The position numbers and the translations under genes are program-made. Under the pieces are notes generated by a model that did not search any database, was not told the origin of the DNA, and worked only from the letters and a program-made list of their open reading frames with translations. From contig DATJAQ010000233.1 in assembly GCA_035516075.1 (NCBI GenBank), positions 1 through 24,851 on the forward strand: a stretch of DNA of 24,851 bases, written 5' to 3'. Each line of letters begins with the position of its first letter. Position 1 is the first letter of the stretch. The DNA comes from Gp13-AA77 sp035516075 (GTDB lineage Bacteria; Acidobacteriota; Terriglobia; UBA7540). Below are positions 1 to 7,367 of the stretch, piece by piece.

Positions 1-1071
1 AATCACCTTGAACGCGGGGCCGCCCTGCTTACTTATCACGGCGCGGAAGTGCCGGCGCACTTCGGCGACGCCGTCGAGGAACATCGGACGGTGCGCGCTT
101 CGGCGGGACTATTCGACTTTTCCTTTCGGTCGAAGTTCACCCTGACCGGCGAGCACCGCGTCCGGTTTATGCACCGCATCGTCTCGAACGACATTCGTGG
201 CCTCAAGACCGGCGAGGGCCGGTACGCGCTGCTGCTGAGCGCCCAAGGGCGCATTCTTGCCGACCTGCGCGTCTATGCGGACGAGGACCGGCTCTGGGTG
301 GACACCGACGCCGATCTCCGCGATAAAGCGATGGAGCTTCTCCGGCGCTATGTAATCGGCGACCGCGTGGAGATTGTGCCGGCGGAGGTCTTCGCGCTAT
401 CGCTGCAGGGGCCGGGTTCGCGCAAGGCGCTTCAGGATCTGCTCGCCGCGAGCGTGGACGCGCTGGAACACGAGATGGACCACCGCACCGTGGACTGCGG
501 AGGACGCCCGGTGCGGGTGGTGCGGCTGTCGAGCACGGGCGAAGAAGGGTATGAGTTTTGGCTGGATTCCGCGGCGCTCGGGAACCTCTGGCGCGCCGCA
601 AACGCTGCGCGGGCGGCCGTTTTGTGCGGAAGTTTGGCGCTGGAAAGCCTGCGCATCGAGGCCGGCATTCCGCGTTACGGCCCCGACTTCGGTGAGGACA
701 CCTTGCCGCTGGAGGCGGGCCTTTGGAACGCCTTGAGTTTCAATAAAGGCTGCTACATCGGCCAGGAGATCGTGGAGCGCGCTCGGAGCCGAGGACACGT
801 CAATTGGAAATTGATGGGGCTCGGTCTTGAGGCTGGCGCTAAGGTTCCGGCGCCGGGTGAGCCGCTGACGGTTGACGGCAAAGCCGTCGGCGAAGTCACC
901 AGCGCCTGCTGGTCGCCGACGCTGGGTCGGACGCTCGCGCTCGCTTACGTCCGGCGCGAGGTTGCGGAGCCGGGTACGCGGCTGGCGCTCGGAAGCGGCG
1001 CACGCGGGGATGTGGCCAGTTTACCCTTCATCGGTCCGGGCGAGTTCCATGCGGCCACGGCGGTGAAATAG
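1..1071 (+). CDS. ygfZ: YgfZ/GcvT-family folate-binding protein, 5'-truncated by window edge
   Basis: YgfZ is a relative of the glycine-cleavage T protein. It is thought to use folate in maintaining iron-sulfur enzymes, including tRNA-modifying ones, in the cytoplasm. The reading frame is open from base 1, and the residues before the GTG at 49 (ending TYHGAEVPAHFGD) already fit the family's N-terminal pattern. I therefore treat 49 as internal and the gene as starting outside the window. Seen directly: a VRASAGLFDFS segment, typical of GcvT/YgfZ N-termini, and the diagnostic KGCYIGQE motif near codons 251-258 of the visible part, which carries the YgfZ-specific cysteine. The C-terminal barrel domain is complete, and the stop is TAG at 1069-1071. 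A GcvT aminomethyltransferase is less likely because of KGCYIGQE and the absence of gcvH or gcvP nearby. Confidence 0.9.
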   Translation, partial: NHLERGAALLTYHGAEVPAHFGDAVEEHRTVRASAGLFDFSFRSKFTLTGEHRVRFMHRIVSNDIRGLKTGEGRYALLLSAQGRILADLRVYADEDRLWVDTDADLRDKAMELLRRYVIGDRVEIVPAEVFALSLQGPGSRKALQDLLAASVDALEHEMDHRTVDCGGRPVRVVRLSSTGEEGYEFWLDSAALGNLWRAANAARAAVLCGSLALESLRIEAGIPRYGPDFGEDTLPLEAGLWNALSFNKGCYIGQEIVERARSRGHVNWKLMGLGLEAGAKVPAPGEPLTVDGKAVGEVTSACWSPTLGRTLALAYVRREVAEPGTRLALGSGARGDVASLPFIGPGEFHAATAVK

Positions 1072-1091
1072 ATCTTCAAATTTGGGGGCCG

Positions 1092-1149
1092 CCTCGAGTT
1101 GGCCCGCCTCCCGGGCCGGCTTCCTGCCGGGTGGGGCGGGGAATCGAGG
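1092..1149. repeat. Long nested inverted repeat between two genes
   Basis: Three nested pairs of arms share one centre: CCTCGA (1092-1097) with TCGAGG (1144-1149), CCCGCC (1103-1108) with GGCGGG (1135-1140), and CCCGG (1110-1114) with CCGGG (1127-1131). The fold could form in RNA or as a cruciform. It lies just after the ygfZ stop, so it may end or stabilise that transcript. No T-run follows, so a classical rho-independent terminator is not demonstrated. Confidence 0.55.
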
Positions 1150-1182
1150 ACCTAAAAACACCTTGCATTACGACTCTTCCAA

Positions 1183-1941
1183 ATGTTAATGTATTTGGCA
1201 CCTATGGCATGGGTATTGGGGGGGGTTGTCCTAATTTGCGTCGGGGTCGCCATGCGGCGGCTCTTGGGCCTTAGCGGCCCGAGTCGGCTTTCGAGTGTGC
1301 GCCTCGACGCTGAGAGTGAGAGAATCTGCAAGGCGGTTACGCTCGAACTCGAAGCACGGTCGGCCATTCTGGCGGTTTCGCTCAATGACGCCATCGAAGA
1401 GCGCGGATCGGAGAATCCCGAAATTACTTCGAGCCTGCTGGAACTGACGGCCTCCGAATGGGATCGCCTGGCTGAAGACGTCATGGCGATTCTGGAAGTC
1501 ATCTCCAACAATCTGCCGCTGGCCCCGGTGACCCTGCCTGTCCGAAACATCGTCCCCTCGCACTTCAAGTCCGACGTCATGATGGATTACGTTCGGCTGC
1601 ACGAGTGGGTGGATCAATTCTTGTTCCGCACCAAGCTCCGCTTTAACCTGCAAGTCAGGGTGCTGCGCCACGCGGTGGAAACTCTGAGCTCGGATTTTCG
1701 CCAGGCCCAGCCTTTGCTTCAGCCGGCTCAGGGTGCGTCTGGCCTGCTCTGGGACCGGCTCGACCGCGACTTTCACGACTTTGATCTCATCAGCAAAGAG
1801 ACTCTACTGGCCTTGCGCAACCTCGTGGGCTGCCTTCCGGAAGACGCCATCGCCGACATCGCCGCCCAGCTTCAGCCCCTCCTTCAACAAGGTGTGCGTT
1901 CTGCGGACACGGAGAAACGGCCCGGAAGGCTCCGGCTTTAA
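1183..1941 (+). CDS. Membrane-anchored protein of unknown function
   Basis: I do not recognise this 252-residue protein. It begins with one clear membrane segment (about residues 4-23, hydrophobic, followed by RR), which suggests an N-terminal anchor with the rest in the cytoplasm. The remaining ~225 residues are acidic and mostly helical in character, with no cysteine cluster, nucleotide-binding loop or catalytic motif that I can name. ATG at 1183 (next in-frame ATG at 1189) is the most upstream reasonable start. The Shine-Dalgarno is poor. It stands alone between ygfZ and the convergent phosphofructokinase gene, whose stop is 19 bases away. The continuous frame on a GC-rich strand and the clean anchor support a real gene. 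Function is unknown. Confidence 0.72.
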   Translation: MLMYLAPMAWVLGGVVLICVGVAMRRLLGLSGPSRLSSVRLDAESERICKAVTLELEARSAILAVSLNDAIEERGSENPEITSSLLELTASEWDRLAEDVMAILEVISNNLPLAPVTLPVRNIVPSHFKSDVMMDYVRLHEWVDQFLFRTKLRFNLQVRVLRHAVETLSSDFRQAQPLLQPAQGASGLLWDRLDRDFHDFDLISKETLLALRNLVGCLPEDAIADIAAQLQPLLQQGVRSADTEKRPGRLRL

Positions 1942-1944
1942 GCG

Positions 1945-1960
1945 CGGCTCCTCGGAGCCG
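1945..1960. terminator. Hairpin between two convergent genes, possible shared terminator
   Basis: CGGCTCC (1945-1951) pairs perfectly with GGAGCCG (1954-1960) in the 19-base gap between the stops of two convergent genes. The position suits a two-way terminator. Neither side has a real T-run, so this is a tentative call. Confidence 0.35.
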
Positions 1961-3001
1961 TCATCCGTAAAAAATCTCCGCAGTCCGGATCAGTTCCGGA
2001 TCAACCGACTTGAGCTTGGTCATCGCCTTGCCTAGCGGCATGTGCGTGATCTCGGTTCCTCGCAAGCAGACCAGTTCGCCGAATTTGCCCTCTTCGATAA
2101 GATCCACGGCCTTGACACCGTATCGAGTTCCCAGGACGCGATCGTAAGCGGTCGGGGTGCCGCCGCGTTGCACATGCCCCAGCACGGTCACGCGGGTTTC
2201 AAAGCCGGTGCGGCTCTCGATCTCCCGCGCCAGCACCTCGCCAATGCCGCCCAGGCGAACGTGCCCAAACTGGTCCGTGCCCTGTTCCCGGGTGACCTCC
2301 TGCCCCGCCAGTTTGAAGCCCTCGGCGACCACCACGATGGAAAATAGCCGCCCTCGCGAGTGGCGGCGTTCCAGGATCTCGCAGATCTGTTCAATCGTCA
2401 TGGGCTTTTCCGGAATCAGGATGCAGTCCGCGCCGCCCGCCAGGCCCCCCACGGTCGCAATCCAACCCGTATGGCGCCCCATCACCTCCACCACCATGAC
2501 CCGCTTGTGGGATTCGGCCGTGGTATGTAGCCGGTCGATGGCTTCAGTCACAATCTGGACCGCGGTGTCGAAGCCGAAAGTCTGGTCTGTGCCCTCCACA
2601 TCGTTGTCGATGGTCTTGGGCACACCCACCACCTTCACTCCGTCGCCCACCAGGTTGCGCGCCACGCCGAGTGTGTCTTCACCGCCGATCGCGATCAGAT
2701 AATTGATCCCAAACCTTTTGAGATTGTCGAGGACCCTGGCCTTGCCGTCCTCGGTCTTGAGCGGATTGGTCCGCGAGGTTCCGAGAACGGTACCACCGCG
2801 CGGCAGAATGCCCGACACGGAGTAGAGCGTCATGGGCTCCACGATGCCGTCGACGAGGCCAGCCCAGCCGTTCTTGATGCCGAGGACCTGGTAGCCGAGC
2901 TGCTGCGCGCGGCGCACCGCGGCGCGAATCACGGCGTTCAGCCCGGGACAATCGCCGCCCCCCGTCAGAATCCCGATGACGCCCTTTGACTCGTTTGCCA
3001 T
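1961..3001 (-). CDS. pfkA: 6-phosphofructokinase, predicted pyrophosphate-dependent
   Basis: The enzyme phosphorylates fructose 6-phosphate to fructose 1,6-bisphosphate in glycolysis. The 346-residue length fits the bacterial ATP/PPi mixed group. Landmarks are the GGGDCPGLNAVIRA loop (residues 14-27), GGEDT (106-110), PKTIDND (128-134) with the catalytic Asp, and MGRHTGW (174-180). E. coli-type ATP enzymes have Gly at the two positions that here are Asp109 (GGED) and Lys129 (PKT). The Asp/Lys pair is the established signature of PPi-using enzymes, so I predict PPi as phosphoryl donor, which would make the step reversible. The start is ATG at 3001, supported by AAAGGA at 3009-3014. The gene is monocistronic as far as visible. 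Confidence 0.95.
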   Translation of the reverse strand: MANESKGVIGILTGGGDCPGLNAVIRAAVRRAQQLGYQVLGIKNGWAGLVDGIVEPMTLYSVSGILPRGGTVLGTSRTNPLKTEDGKARVLDNLKRFGINYLIAIGGEDTLGVARNLVGDGVKVVGVPKTIDNDVEGTDQTFGFDTAVQIVTEAIDRLHTTAESHKRVMVVEVMGRHTGWIATVGGLAGGADCILIPEKPMTIEQICEILERRHSRGRLFSIVVVAEGFKLAGQEVTREQGTDQFGHVRLGGIGEVLAREIESRTGFETRVTVLGHVQRGGTPTAYDRVLGTRYGVKAVDLIEEGKFGELVCLRGTEITHMPLGKAMTKLKSVDPELIRTAEIFYG

Positions 3002-3318
3002 GCTCGATTCCTTTCGCTCGTGGATTGTCGGCCGGCGTGCGGACGCGCGCTTGAGAGGCGGCCGAGCCGGATGGCGGCAGCGCCGCGCCCGGAGCTCGAG
3101 TCCGCCCCTCAGTTGGCGCAGAAAGCGTGTAAATCAGACTCTAACAATGGAAGCGGCGCGCGGTCAACGGGTGAAAGTGAAAACGGCCTCCCGGAGCGTG
3201 CGGGCAAGTCCGCCCCGCCACATCCAGGACACCGCGCCCGGGTTGTGATAGTCTCAAGCGTCGGTGATTCGAGCGGCGGTTGACTGCGGGCGGTCAAAGC
3301 AGGCCGCCGGCGGTGGAA
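3002..3318. other. Intergenic region between divergent genes
   Basis: This 317-base gap separates the leftward phosphofructokinase gene from the rightward exported protein. I see no ORF worth calling. It holds a possible promoter for the left gene (listed separately) and a small inverted pair TTGAC/GTCAA at 3280-3297 just before the right gene. The left-gene leader would be long (about 130 bases) if that promoter is used. Confidence 0.5.
3138..3167 (-). promoter_or_regulatory. Candidate sigma70-type promoter for the phosphofructokinase gene
   Basis: On the minus strand TTGACC (3162-3167) and TAGAGT (3138-3143) are 18 bases apart. The -35 box is good (five of six) and the -10 box is fair (four of six). 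Distance to the start codon is about 135 bases. The call rests on consensus matching only. Confidence 0.3.
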
Positions 3319-4455
3319 ATGGTGGGGACTTCGGTGAAGGCCACGATGCTGGCTCTAGGCGCCCTGGCTGCGTGGCTCGCCACGGGCCTGTCTGCAGCCG
3401 GGTCGCCGCCCGCTGCCGAGGCCGCCGGCTCCTGGAATCCGAAAGCCGCCGCCGCTTACCTCGATCAACGCGAAGACTGGTGGATGGCCTGGCCGGTTGC
3501 CGCCCGCGATCACGGCACCTTCTGCGTTTCGTGCCACACGGCCGTGCCTTTCGCACTTTCGCGCCCGGCCCTCCGCGCGGCGCTCTCCGAGGCAGGTCCT
3601 TCAGCCAACGAACAAAAGCTCCTGGACAACGTCACCAAGCGCGTCCGACTTTGGAATGCCGTCGCACCGTTCTACAGCGACGAAAAGGACGGCCCCCATA
3701 AGACGGAGCAAGCCCGCGGCACCGAAGCCGTTCTCAATACGCTGATCCTGGCGAGGCGTGATGCCGGGAGCGGGAAGGTCAGCGACGACGCGCGCACCGC
3801 CTTCGACAACATGTGGGCGCTGCAGCGGACCGCCGGAGCCGAACGGGGTGCGTGGCCGTGGCTTCAGTTCAGCAACGAGCCCTGGGAGGCTTACGACTCG
3901 CAGTATTACGGCGCCTGCTTGGCCGCCGTTGCGGCCGGCATGGCTCCGGAGGAATATCGCTCGAAGCCCGCAATCCAAAACAACCTTGTGATGCTCCGCG
4001 AGTACCTCAACCGCGAGTATGCCCGGCAATCGCCTATCAATCGAGTTGTGCTCTTGTGGGCCTCGGCGAAATGGCCGGGACTCCTCGCGCCGGAACGGCA
4101 ACAGGCGATCATCCAGGACGTGGCAGGCCAACAGCGCGCAGACGGAGGCTGGAGTCTCGCCTCACTCGTCGGGCCGTGGAAGCGAGTAGACGGCACGCCG
4201 CTGCAAATGACGAGCGACGGGTACGCCACAGGTCTCGTCACCCTGGCGCTCGAGCAGGCGGGCGTCCCGCGCAACGACTCCCACCTCCAGCAAGGCCGCG
4301 CCTGGCTGCTGCACAACCAGAACCAGGCCGAAGGCTGGTGGCCGGCCTCCTCGTTGAACCGCAAGCTCGATCCCTCTTACGGCCCCGGCCGGTTTATGAG
4401 CGACGCCGCCACGGCCTACGCCGTGCTCGCGCTCACTGAGTCGAAGGCGCCTTGA
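3319..4455 (+). CDS. Exported alpha/alpha-barrel (terpene-cyclase-fold) protein with one haem c motif
   Basis: The protein has a signal peptide (Lys7, then hydrophobic residues 9-24, Ala-rich cleavage zone about 27-37). A CVSCH haem c attachment motif follows at 69-73. The remainder resembles the helical barrel of squalene cyclases and prenyltransferase subunits, with QW-like repeats such as QRADGGWSL and NQAEGWW. The DXDD catalytic motif of squalene-hopene cyclases is not present: the corresponding stretches read SDGYATGL and SDAATAYAV. It is therefore probably not a classical cyclase, although automatic annotation would likely call it one. It could be a periplasmic redox or ligand-binding protein. 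The TTG at 3280 would open the frame earlier. I prefer ATG 3319 because it gives a normal signal peptide with a basic n-region; ATG 3346 is also possible. The 3' end overlaps the convergent neighbour by 23 bases. Confidence 0.82.
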   Translation: MVGTSVKATMLALGALAAWLATGLSAAGSPPAAEAAGSWNPKAAAAYLDQREDWWMAWPVAARDHGTFCVSCHTAVPFALSRPALRAALSEAGPSANEQKLLDNVTKRVRLWNAVAPFYSDEKDGPHKTEQARGTEAVLNTLILARRDAGSGKVSDDARTAFDNMWALQRTAGAERGAWPWLQFSNEPWEAYDSQYYGACLAAVAAGMAPEEYRSKPAIQNNLVMLREYLNREYARQSPINRVVLLWASAKWPGLLAPERQQAIIQDVAGQQRADGGWSLASLVGPWKRVDGTPLQMTSDGYATGLVTLALEQAGVPRNDSHLQQGRAWLLHNQNQAEGWWPASSLNRKLDPSYGPGRFMSDAATAYAVLALTESKAP

Positions 4456-4822
4456 TCCCCGCGGCCCGCCGCGCCGCACGCCCCACGAAAGCCCCTGCGT
4501 AGGAGCCGGCCAGGGAAGCCGCCATCACTACCCCGAGCACAGCGAGGCTGCTGAGAAGTGTCGTCGGCGAAGCGGTATCCCAGGGCGCCAAGCCCAGCCG
4601 CGGCAGCGCAACATCGAGCACAGGAACCCACGGGCCGGCCAGCACCGCCCACAACCACGGCTTTCGCGGGCCGAGCGAGCCGAGCAGGAACGTCAGCGCG
4701 CCCAGCAGCAACAAGGTGATAGCGGGGTCGTCGCTGTGCGAGTCGGCGTATCCGATGAAGGCTCCGCCGGCCAGCGCGAACGCGGCGAGGACGAGACTGC
4801 CCATCGATGCTTTCATGCTCAT
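4433..4822 (-). CDS. Small integral membrane protein, unknown function
   Basis: This 129-residue protein has about four hydrophobic segments (roughly 8-25, 34-51, 56-72 and 88-112) and a short basic C-terminus (GRAARRAAG), giving a polytopic inner-membrane protein. I cannot assign a family. The start is ATG 4822, with a strong TGGAGGT Shine-Dalgarno at 4828-4834. It is the last gene of a leftward cluster, 33 bases after yjbQ. Its stop lies inside the 3' end of the convergent exported-protein gene (23-base overlap), so read-through from either side would give antisense RNA. The good ribosome site and clean topology argue for a real gene. Confidence 0.72.
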   Translation of the reverse strand: MSMKASMGSLVLAAFALAGGAFIGYADSHSDDPAITLLLLGALTFLLGSLGPRKPWLWAVLAGPWVPVLDVALPRLGLAPWDTASPTTLLSSLAVLGVVMAASLAGSYAGAFVGRAARRAAGIKAPSTQ

Positions 4823-4855
4823 ACCGTACCTCCACTGAAAACGAATTGCGCTCGT

Positions 4856-5341
4856 TTAAGCCTCGGTGCCCAGCACCATCACCGACACCGTGCGCGCGCG
4901 CGCCCGGTCGAGCTCGATGAGGAAGATCCGCTGCCACGCGCCCAGGTCCATCCGGCCCTCCACCACGTTCAGCGTTTCCGAGCTTCTCAGAAACAGCGCC
5001 TTGCAGTGCGAGTGCCCGTTCTTCTCTTCGTCCGGGCACATGTTGACCGTGCGCACCGTGAAGTCGTCGTGGCGATACTGCGACCGGCACGGCGCCAGCT
5101 TCTCGAGCAGCGCCGTCAGGTCCTCGATCAGCAGCGGCTCGTGCTCGCCCACCAGGATGGCGGTGGTGGTGTGCCGCGTCTGCAGGTTCACCAGGCCGTC
5201 CCGCACGCCCGATCTCCGCACGCGCTCGCGCACCGCCTCGGTGATGTCGAGGAACTCGAGGCAGCGGCTCGTCTCAAGACAAATCGACTCGTGATGCGCC
5301 CGCAGCGCCATTTCTCTTGCGATGCCCGCCATGGTGCCCAT
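4856..5341 (-). CDS. yjbQ: YjbQ family protein (UPF0047)
   Basis: This 161-residue protein belongs to the YjbQ/UPF0047 family, small trimeric cytosolic proteins with reported weak thiamine-phosphate synthase activity and uncertain physiological role. Visible family features are the LQTRHTTTAIL segment with His57, the GHSH pair (His110, His112) and the closing signature GRMDLGAWQRIFLIELD (129-145). The frame runs further upstream to 5458, but a strong GGAGGAG Shine-Dalgarno sits just before ATG 5341, and the extra upstream residues look like translated repeat sequence, so I use 5341. The N-terminus is about 20 residues longer than in common family members; ATG 5332 is a second option. It follows uppS after 138 bases of partly repetitive DNA. 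Confidence 0.9.
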   Translation of the reverse strand: MGTMAGIAREMALRAHHESICLETSRCLEFLDITEAVRERVRRSGVRDGLVNLQTRHTTTAILVGEHEPLLIEDLTALLEKLAPCRSQYRHDDFTVRTVNMCPDEEKNGHSHCKALFLRSSETLNVVEGRMDLGAWQRIFLIELDRARARTVSVMVLGTEA

Positions 5342-5437
5342 CTTCTCTCCTCCTCGTGATGCTGCCTTCAGCAGCCCGCCGCTCACCGCTCGTTGCCGGA
5401 GCAAAGTCCTCGGTTCCGGATGCGTCGCCGTAAGCGG

Positions 5438-5470
5438 CTGACAACGGACGACTGACAAAGGACAACTGAC
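5438..5470. repeat. 14-bp direct repeat, CTGACAA type
   Basis: The units CTGACAACGGACGA (5438-5451) and CTGACAAAGGACAA (5452-5465), plus a partial CTGAC (5466-5470), form a degenerate tandem repeat between uppS and yjbQ. The period equals that of the tandem repeat at 17991-18074. Confidence 0.7.
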
Positions 5471-5479
5471 GCTCTTGCC

Positions 5480-6262
5480 TCAGCTCGCCGCCGTCTCCAC
5501 CACGCCGCCGAAACGGCGCTCGCGCCGGTGAAATTCGGCCAGGGCGGCGCCCAGATCCGCGGCGCCGAAATCGGGCCACAATCGGTCGATGAAAACGATC
5601 TCCGCAAAGGCGCCTTCCCATAGAAGGCAATCGCTCAGGCGCTGTTCGCCGCCGGTGCGGATCAGCAGATCGACATCCGGCGCGGGCGCCGGGTCGTGGA
5701 TCACCTCGGCCAGCGTCCGTGCAAAATTCTCCGCACCGAAGTCGCAGCCGGAGCGCGCGCCGGAGCGGCCTTCAGCGGGGGCGTCGAGGCGTGACCGCCG
5801 CGCAGTCTCCACCAGCGCTTCGCGCGCCGAGTAGTCGATGGCCAGGCGCAGGTTCAGGCGCGCGCCGCGGGCGGTGGCGCGTTCCGCCCGCTCGATGGCC
5901 GCCACGAGCCCTTGCGGCAGCCGGTCGCGTCGCCCGATCACGCTCACTCGCACGCCCTCGGCGAGGTGCGCCCCGCGATCGCCCTCGAGGTAGTCCTTGA
6001 AGATGTCCATCAGCACCGCGGCCTCGGCCGCCGGCCGGCGCCAGTTGGCGGCGGAGAAAGCGAATAGAGTCAGGGTGCCGACGCCGGCCGCCGGAGCGGC
6101 GCGCACCACGCGACGCACCGCCTCGGCGCCGGCGCGGTGTCCAGCGGCCCGCGGCCAGCCGCGGCGCTCGGCCCAGCGTCCGCTGCCGTCCATGATGGCG
6201 GCTACGTGCAGTCCGGAGCGCTCGGGCGGCAACGGCGGCGCAGGAAATTCACTTTGTCTCAT
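5480..6262 (-). CDS. uppS: Isoprenyl transferase (cis-prenyltransferase, UppS family), variant active site
   Basis: The family condenses isopentenyl diphosphate with an allylic diphosphate to make long cis-polyprenyl diphosphates such as the undecaprenyl carrier for cell-wall synthesis. Visible motifs (260 residues): HVAAIMDGSGRWA (19-31) with the metal-binding Asp25, the GHRAGAEAVR helix, and RTGGEQRLSD...LLWEGAFAE...LWPDF near the C-terminus. Two positions depart from the canonical enzyme. MDGNGRWA reads MDGSGRWA (Ser27), and RLSNFLLW reads RLSDCLLW. This suggests a paralogue subfamily that may make a different product. The frame extends to a TTG at 6277, but ATG 6262 gives a normal N-terminus. 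It starts 21 bases after the regulator stop, so the genes are probably co-transcribed. Confidence 0.9.
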   Translation of the reverse strand: MRQSEFPAPPLPPERSGLHVAAIMDGSGRWAERRGWPRAAGHRAGAEAVRRVVRAAPAAGVGTLTLFAFSAANWRRPAAEAAVLMDIFKDYLEGDRGAHLAEGVRVSVIGRRDRLPQGLVAAIERAERATARGARLNLRLAIDYSAREALVETARRSRLDAPAEGRSGARSGCDFGAENFARTLAEVIHDPAPAPDVDLLIRTGGEQRLSDCLLWEGAFAEIVFIDRLWPDFGAADLGAALAEFHRRERRFGGVVETAAS

Positions 6263-6283
6263 AAAGTTCACACCCAAATTTTT

Positions 6284-6706
6284 TTAGCCCTCGCGCGTGG
6301 CGCGAATCAGCGCTTCCATGTGATCGAGGTAGCGCTCCAGCGCCTTGCGCCCGCTGGCGGTCAGCCGGTACTCGGTTTTGGGCACGCGCTTGTCGAAAAA
6401 CTTGCTGCAGGTCACGTAGCCCGCTTCCTCGAGCTTCCGCGCGTGGACGCTTAAGTTCCCATCGGTGGTCTCAAGCAGGCGCTTAAGGTCGTTGAAGCTC
6501 AGCGCCTGGTTCACGGCCAGCGCGCTCACAATGCCCAGGCGCATGCGCTCGTGAATCAGGCGATCGAGCTCCAGGGTGCGCCGCCCGGCCGCAGGCGCAG
6601 GCGCGCCGTGCAGTCGGTGCGGTCCGGCCGCGGGACGCGGCAGGGCGCCCGCCTCCGCCCGGTCTACCCTCTCCGTCCTTGCCGCCAAAGCACTTGGTCT
6701 AGCCAC
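6284..6706 (-). CDS. Winged-helix transcriptional regulator (HTH_34/MarR-like)
   Basis: The protein has 140 residues. The first ~42 are Ala/Pro/Arg-rich and look disordered. Residues 46-135 form a winged-helix domain resembling the HTH_34 family, with LSFNDLKRLLETTDGNLSVHARKLEEAGYV as helix-turn-helix (broken here as LSFNDLKRLLE then TTDGNLSVHARK), a basic wing (FFDKRVPKTEYRLT) and a C-terminal dimerisation helix. It starts with GTG at 6706, preceded by a full AAGGAGGT site (6710-6717) lying inside the end of the upstream membrane-protein gene. The two frames overlap by 8 bases, implying translational coupling. The palindrome at 7353-7367 before the operon promoter is its likely operator (inference). 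The co-encoded membrane protein may be sensor or target. The ligand is unknown. Confidence 0.88.
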   Translation of the reverse strand: MARPSALAARTERVDRAEAGALPRPAAGPHRLHGAPAPAAGRRTLELDRLIHERMRLGIVSALAVNQALSFNDLKRLLETTDGNLSVHARKLEEAGYVTCSKFFDKRVPKTEYRLTASGRKALERYLDHMEALIRATREG

Positions 6707-7313
6707 CGTACCTCCTTGCGATAATCACGCCGAATACGATTTGCAGGCCGCCGAACCCCGCCCCCATCCAGGCGTCGCCCCAGGAGGCGGGTGCAAACAG
6801 CGCCGCCGCCCCGCAGCCCATCAGGCAGGCGCCCATCACCGGCACAATCCGCACCGAGAAGGCACCACCCGTGATCACCCCGGCGCCGTAGAGCAGCAGC
6901 CAAAGCCCGGGCAGGGCCCGCGTGAGGCCCGCCTCGTACAGCACCACCGTCAGCAGCGCGCCCGCCACGATGGGCGGAGCGAGGCTGGTGACGAACTTCT
7001 GGGCCGCGCCCGAGAGCATGGGCACGCGCGCCGCGCGCGTCTTGCGCAGGATGGCCCAGATCCCGAGGCCCACCGCCAGCGCCGCCGCCCCAGCCCACAC
7101 CGCCAGCCAGCGGGCGGGCGTCGCGGCCCGATGGGCCACCGCCGCCGCCGCCAGCGCCGTCGCCCCCATCGCCACTCCGCCCCAGCCCGGCACCGCCGTG
7201 AACGAACCGGAGCGCTCCATGGTCTCGCGGATGTAGCGCAGGTTCTCGATGGCGTGCTCGTGAATGCCCGGCACGGGCGCGGGATGCGAGCGGAAGCGGT
7301 GCAGGGTGGCCAT
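6699..7313 (-). CDS. Six-helix membrane protein paired with the winged-helix regulator
   Basis: This 204-residue protein has a ~40-residue cytoplasmic N-terminus containing HAIENLRYIRETMERSG, followed by VPGWGG and about six membrane segments (roughly 42-61, 67-88, 110-127, 134-152, 154-173, 183-199). I know of no function. It is the first gene of the leftward cluster and overlaps the regulator gene by 8 bases, which implies a functional pair. The start is ATG 7313 (GTG 7316 also possible). No Shine-Dalgarno is visible, and the predicted transcription start lies within a few bases of the ATG, so a leaderless or near-leaderless message is likely. Confidence 0.8.
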   Translation of the reverse strand: MATLHRFRSHPAPVPGIHEHAIENLRYIRETMERSGSFTAVPGWGGVAMGATALAAAAVAHRAATPARWLAVWAGAAALAVGLGIWAILRKTRAARVPMLSGAAQKFVTSLAPPIVAGALLTVVLYEAGLTRALPGLWLLLYGAGVITGGAFSVRIVPVMGACLMGCGAAALFAPASWGDAWMGAGFGGLQIVFGVIIARRYGG

Positions 7314-7321
7314 CACCGGGT

Positions 7322-7349
7322 ATCATATCTCAAACACCGGGCCTGTCAA
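7322..7349 (-). promoter_or_regulatory. Strong sigma70-type promoter of the membrane protein-regulator-uppS cluster
   Basis: On the minus strand a perfect TTGACA (7344-7349) and TATGAT (7322-7327, five of six) are separated by 16 bases. The expected transcription start (about 7314-7316) falls next to the ATG at 7313, leaving almost no leader. This is the best promoter match I found in the window. Confidence 0.72.
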
Positions 7350-7352
7350 GTA

Positions 7353-7367
7353 CTTTGTATCACAAAG
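7353..7367. promoter_or_regulatory. Operator-like palindrome directly upstream of the -35 box
   Basis: CTTTGT (7353-7358) and ACAAAG (7362-7367) are perfect inverted arms around a 3-base centre (ATC). Arms extend to 8 bases with one mismatch (TACTTTGT / ACAAAGCA). The site ends 3 bases from the -35 hexamer of the cluster that encodes a winged-helix regulator, a typical layout for autoregulation. Confidence 0.6.

Noticed and set aside
3280..3318. TTG start for the exported barrel protein
   Set aside because: It would place 13 polar residues ahead of the signal peptide. ATG 3319 gives a normal one.
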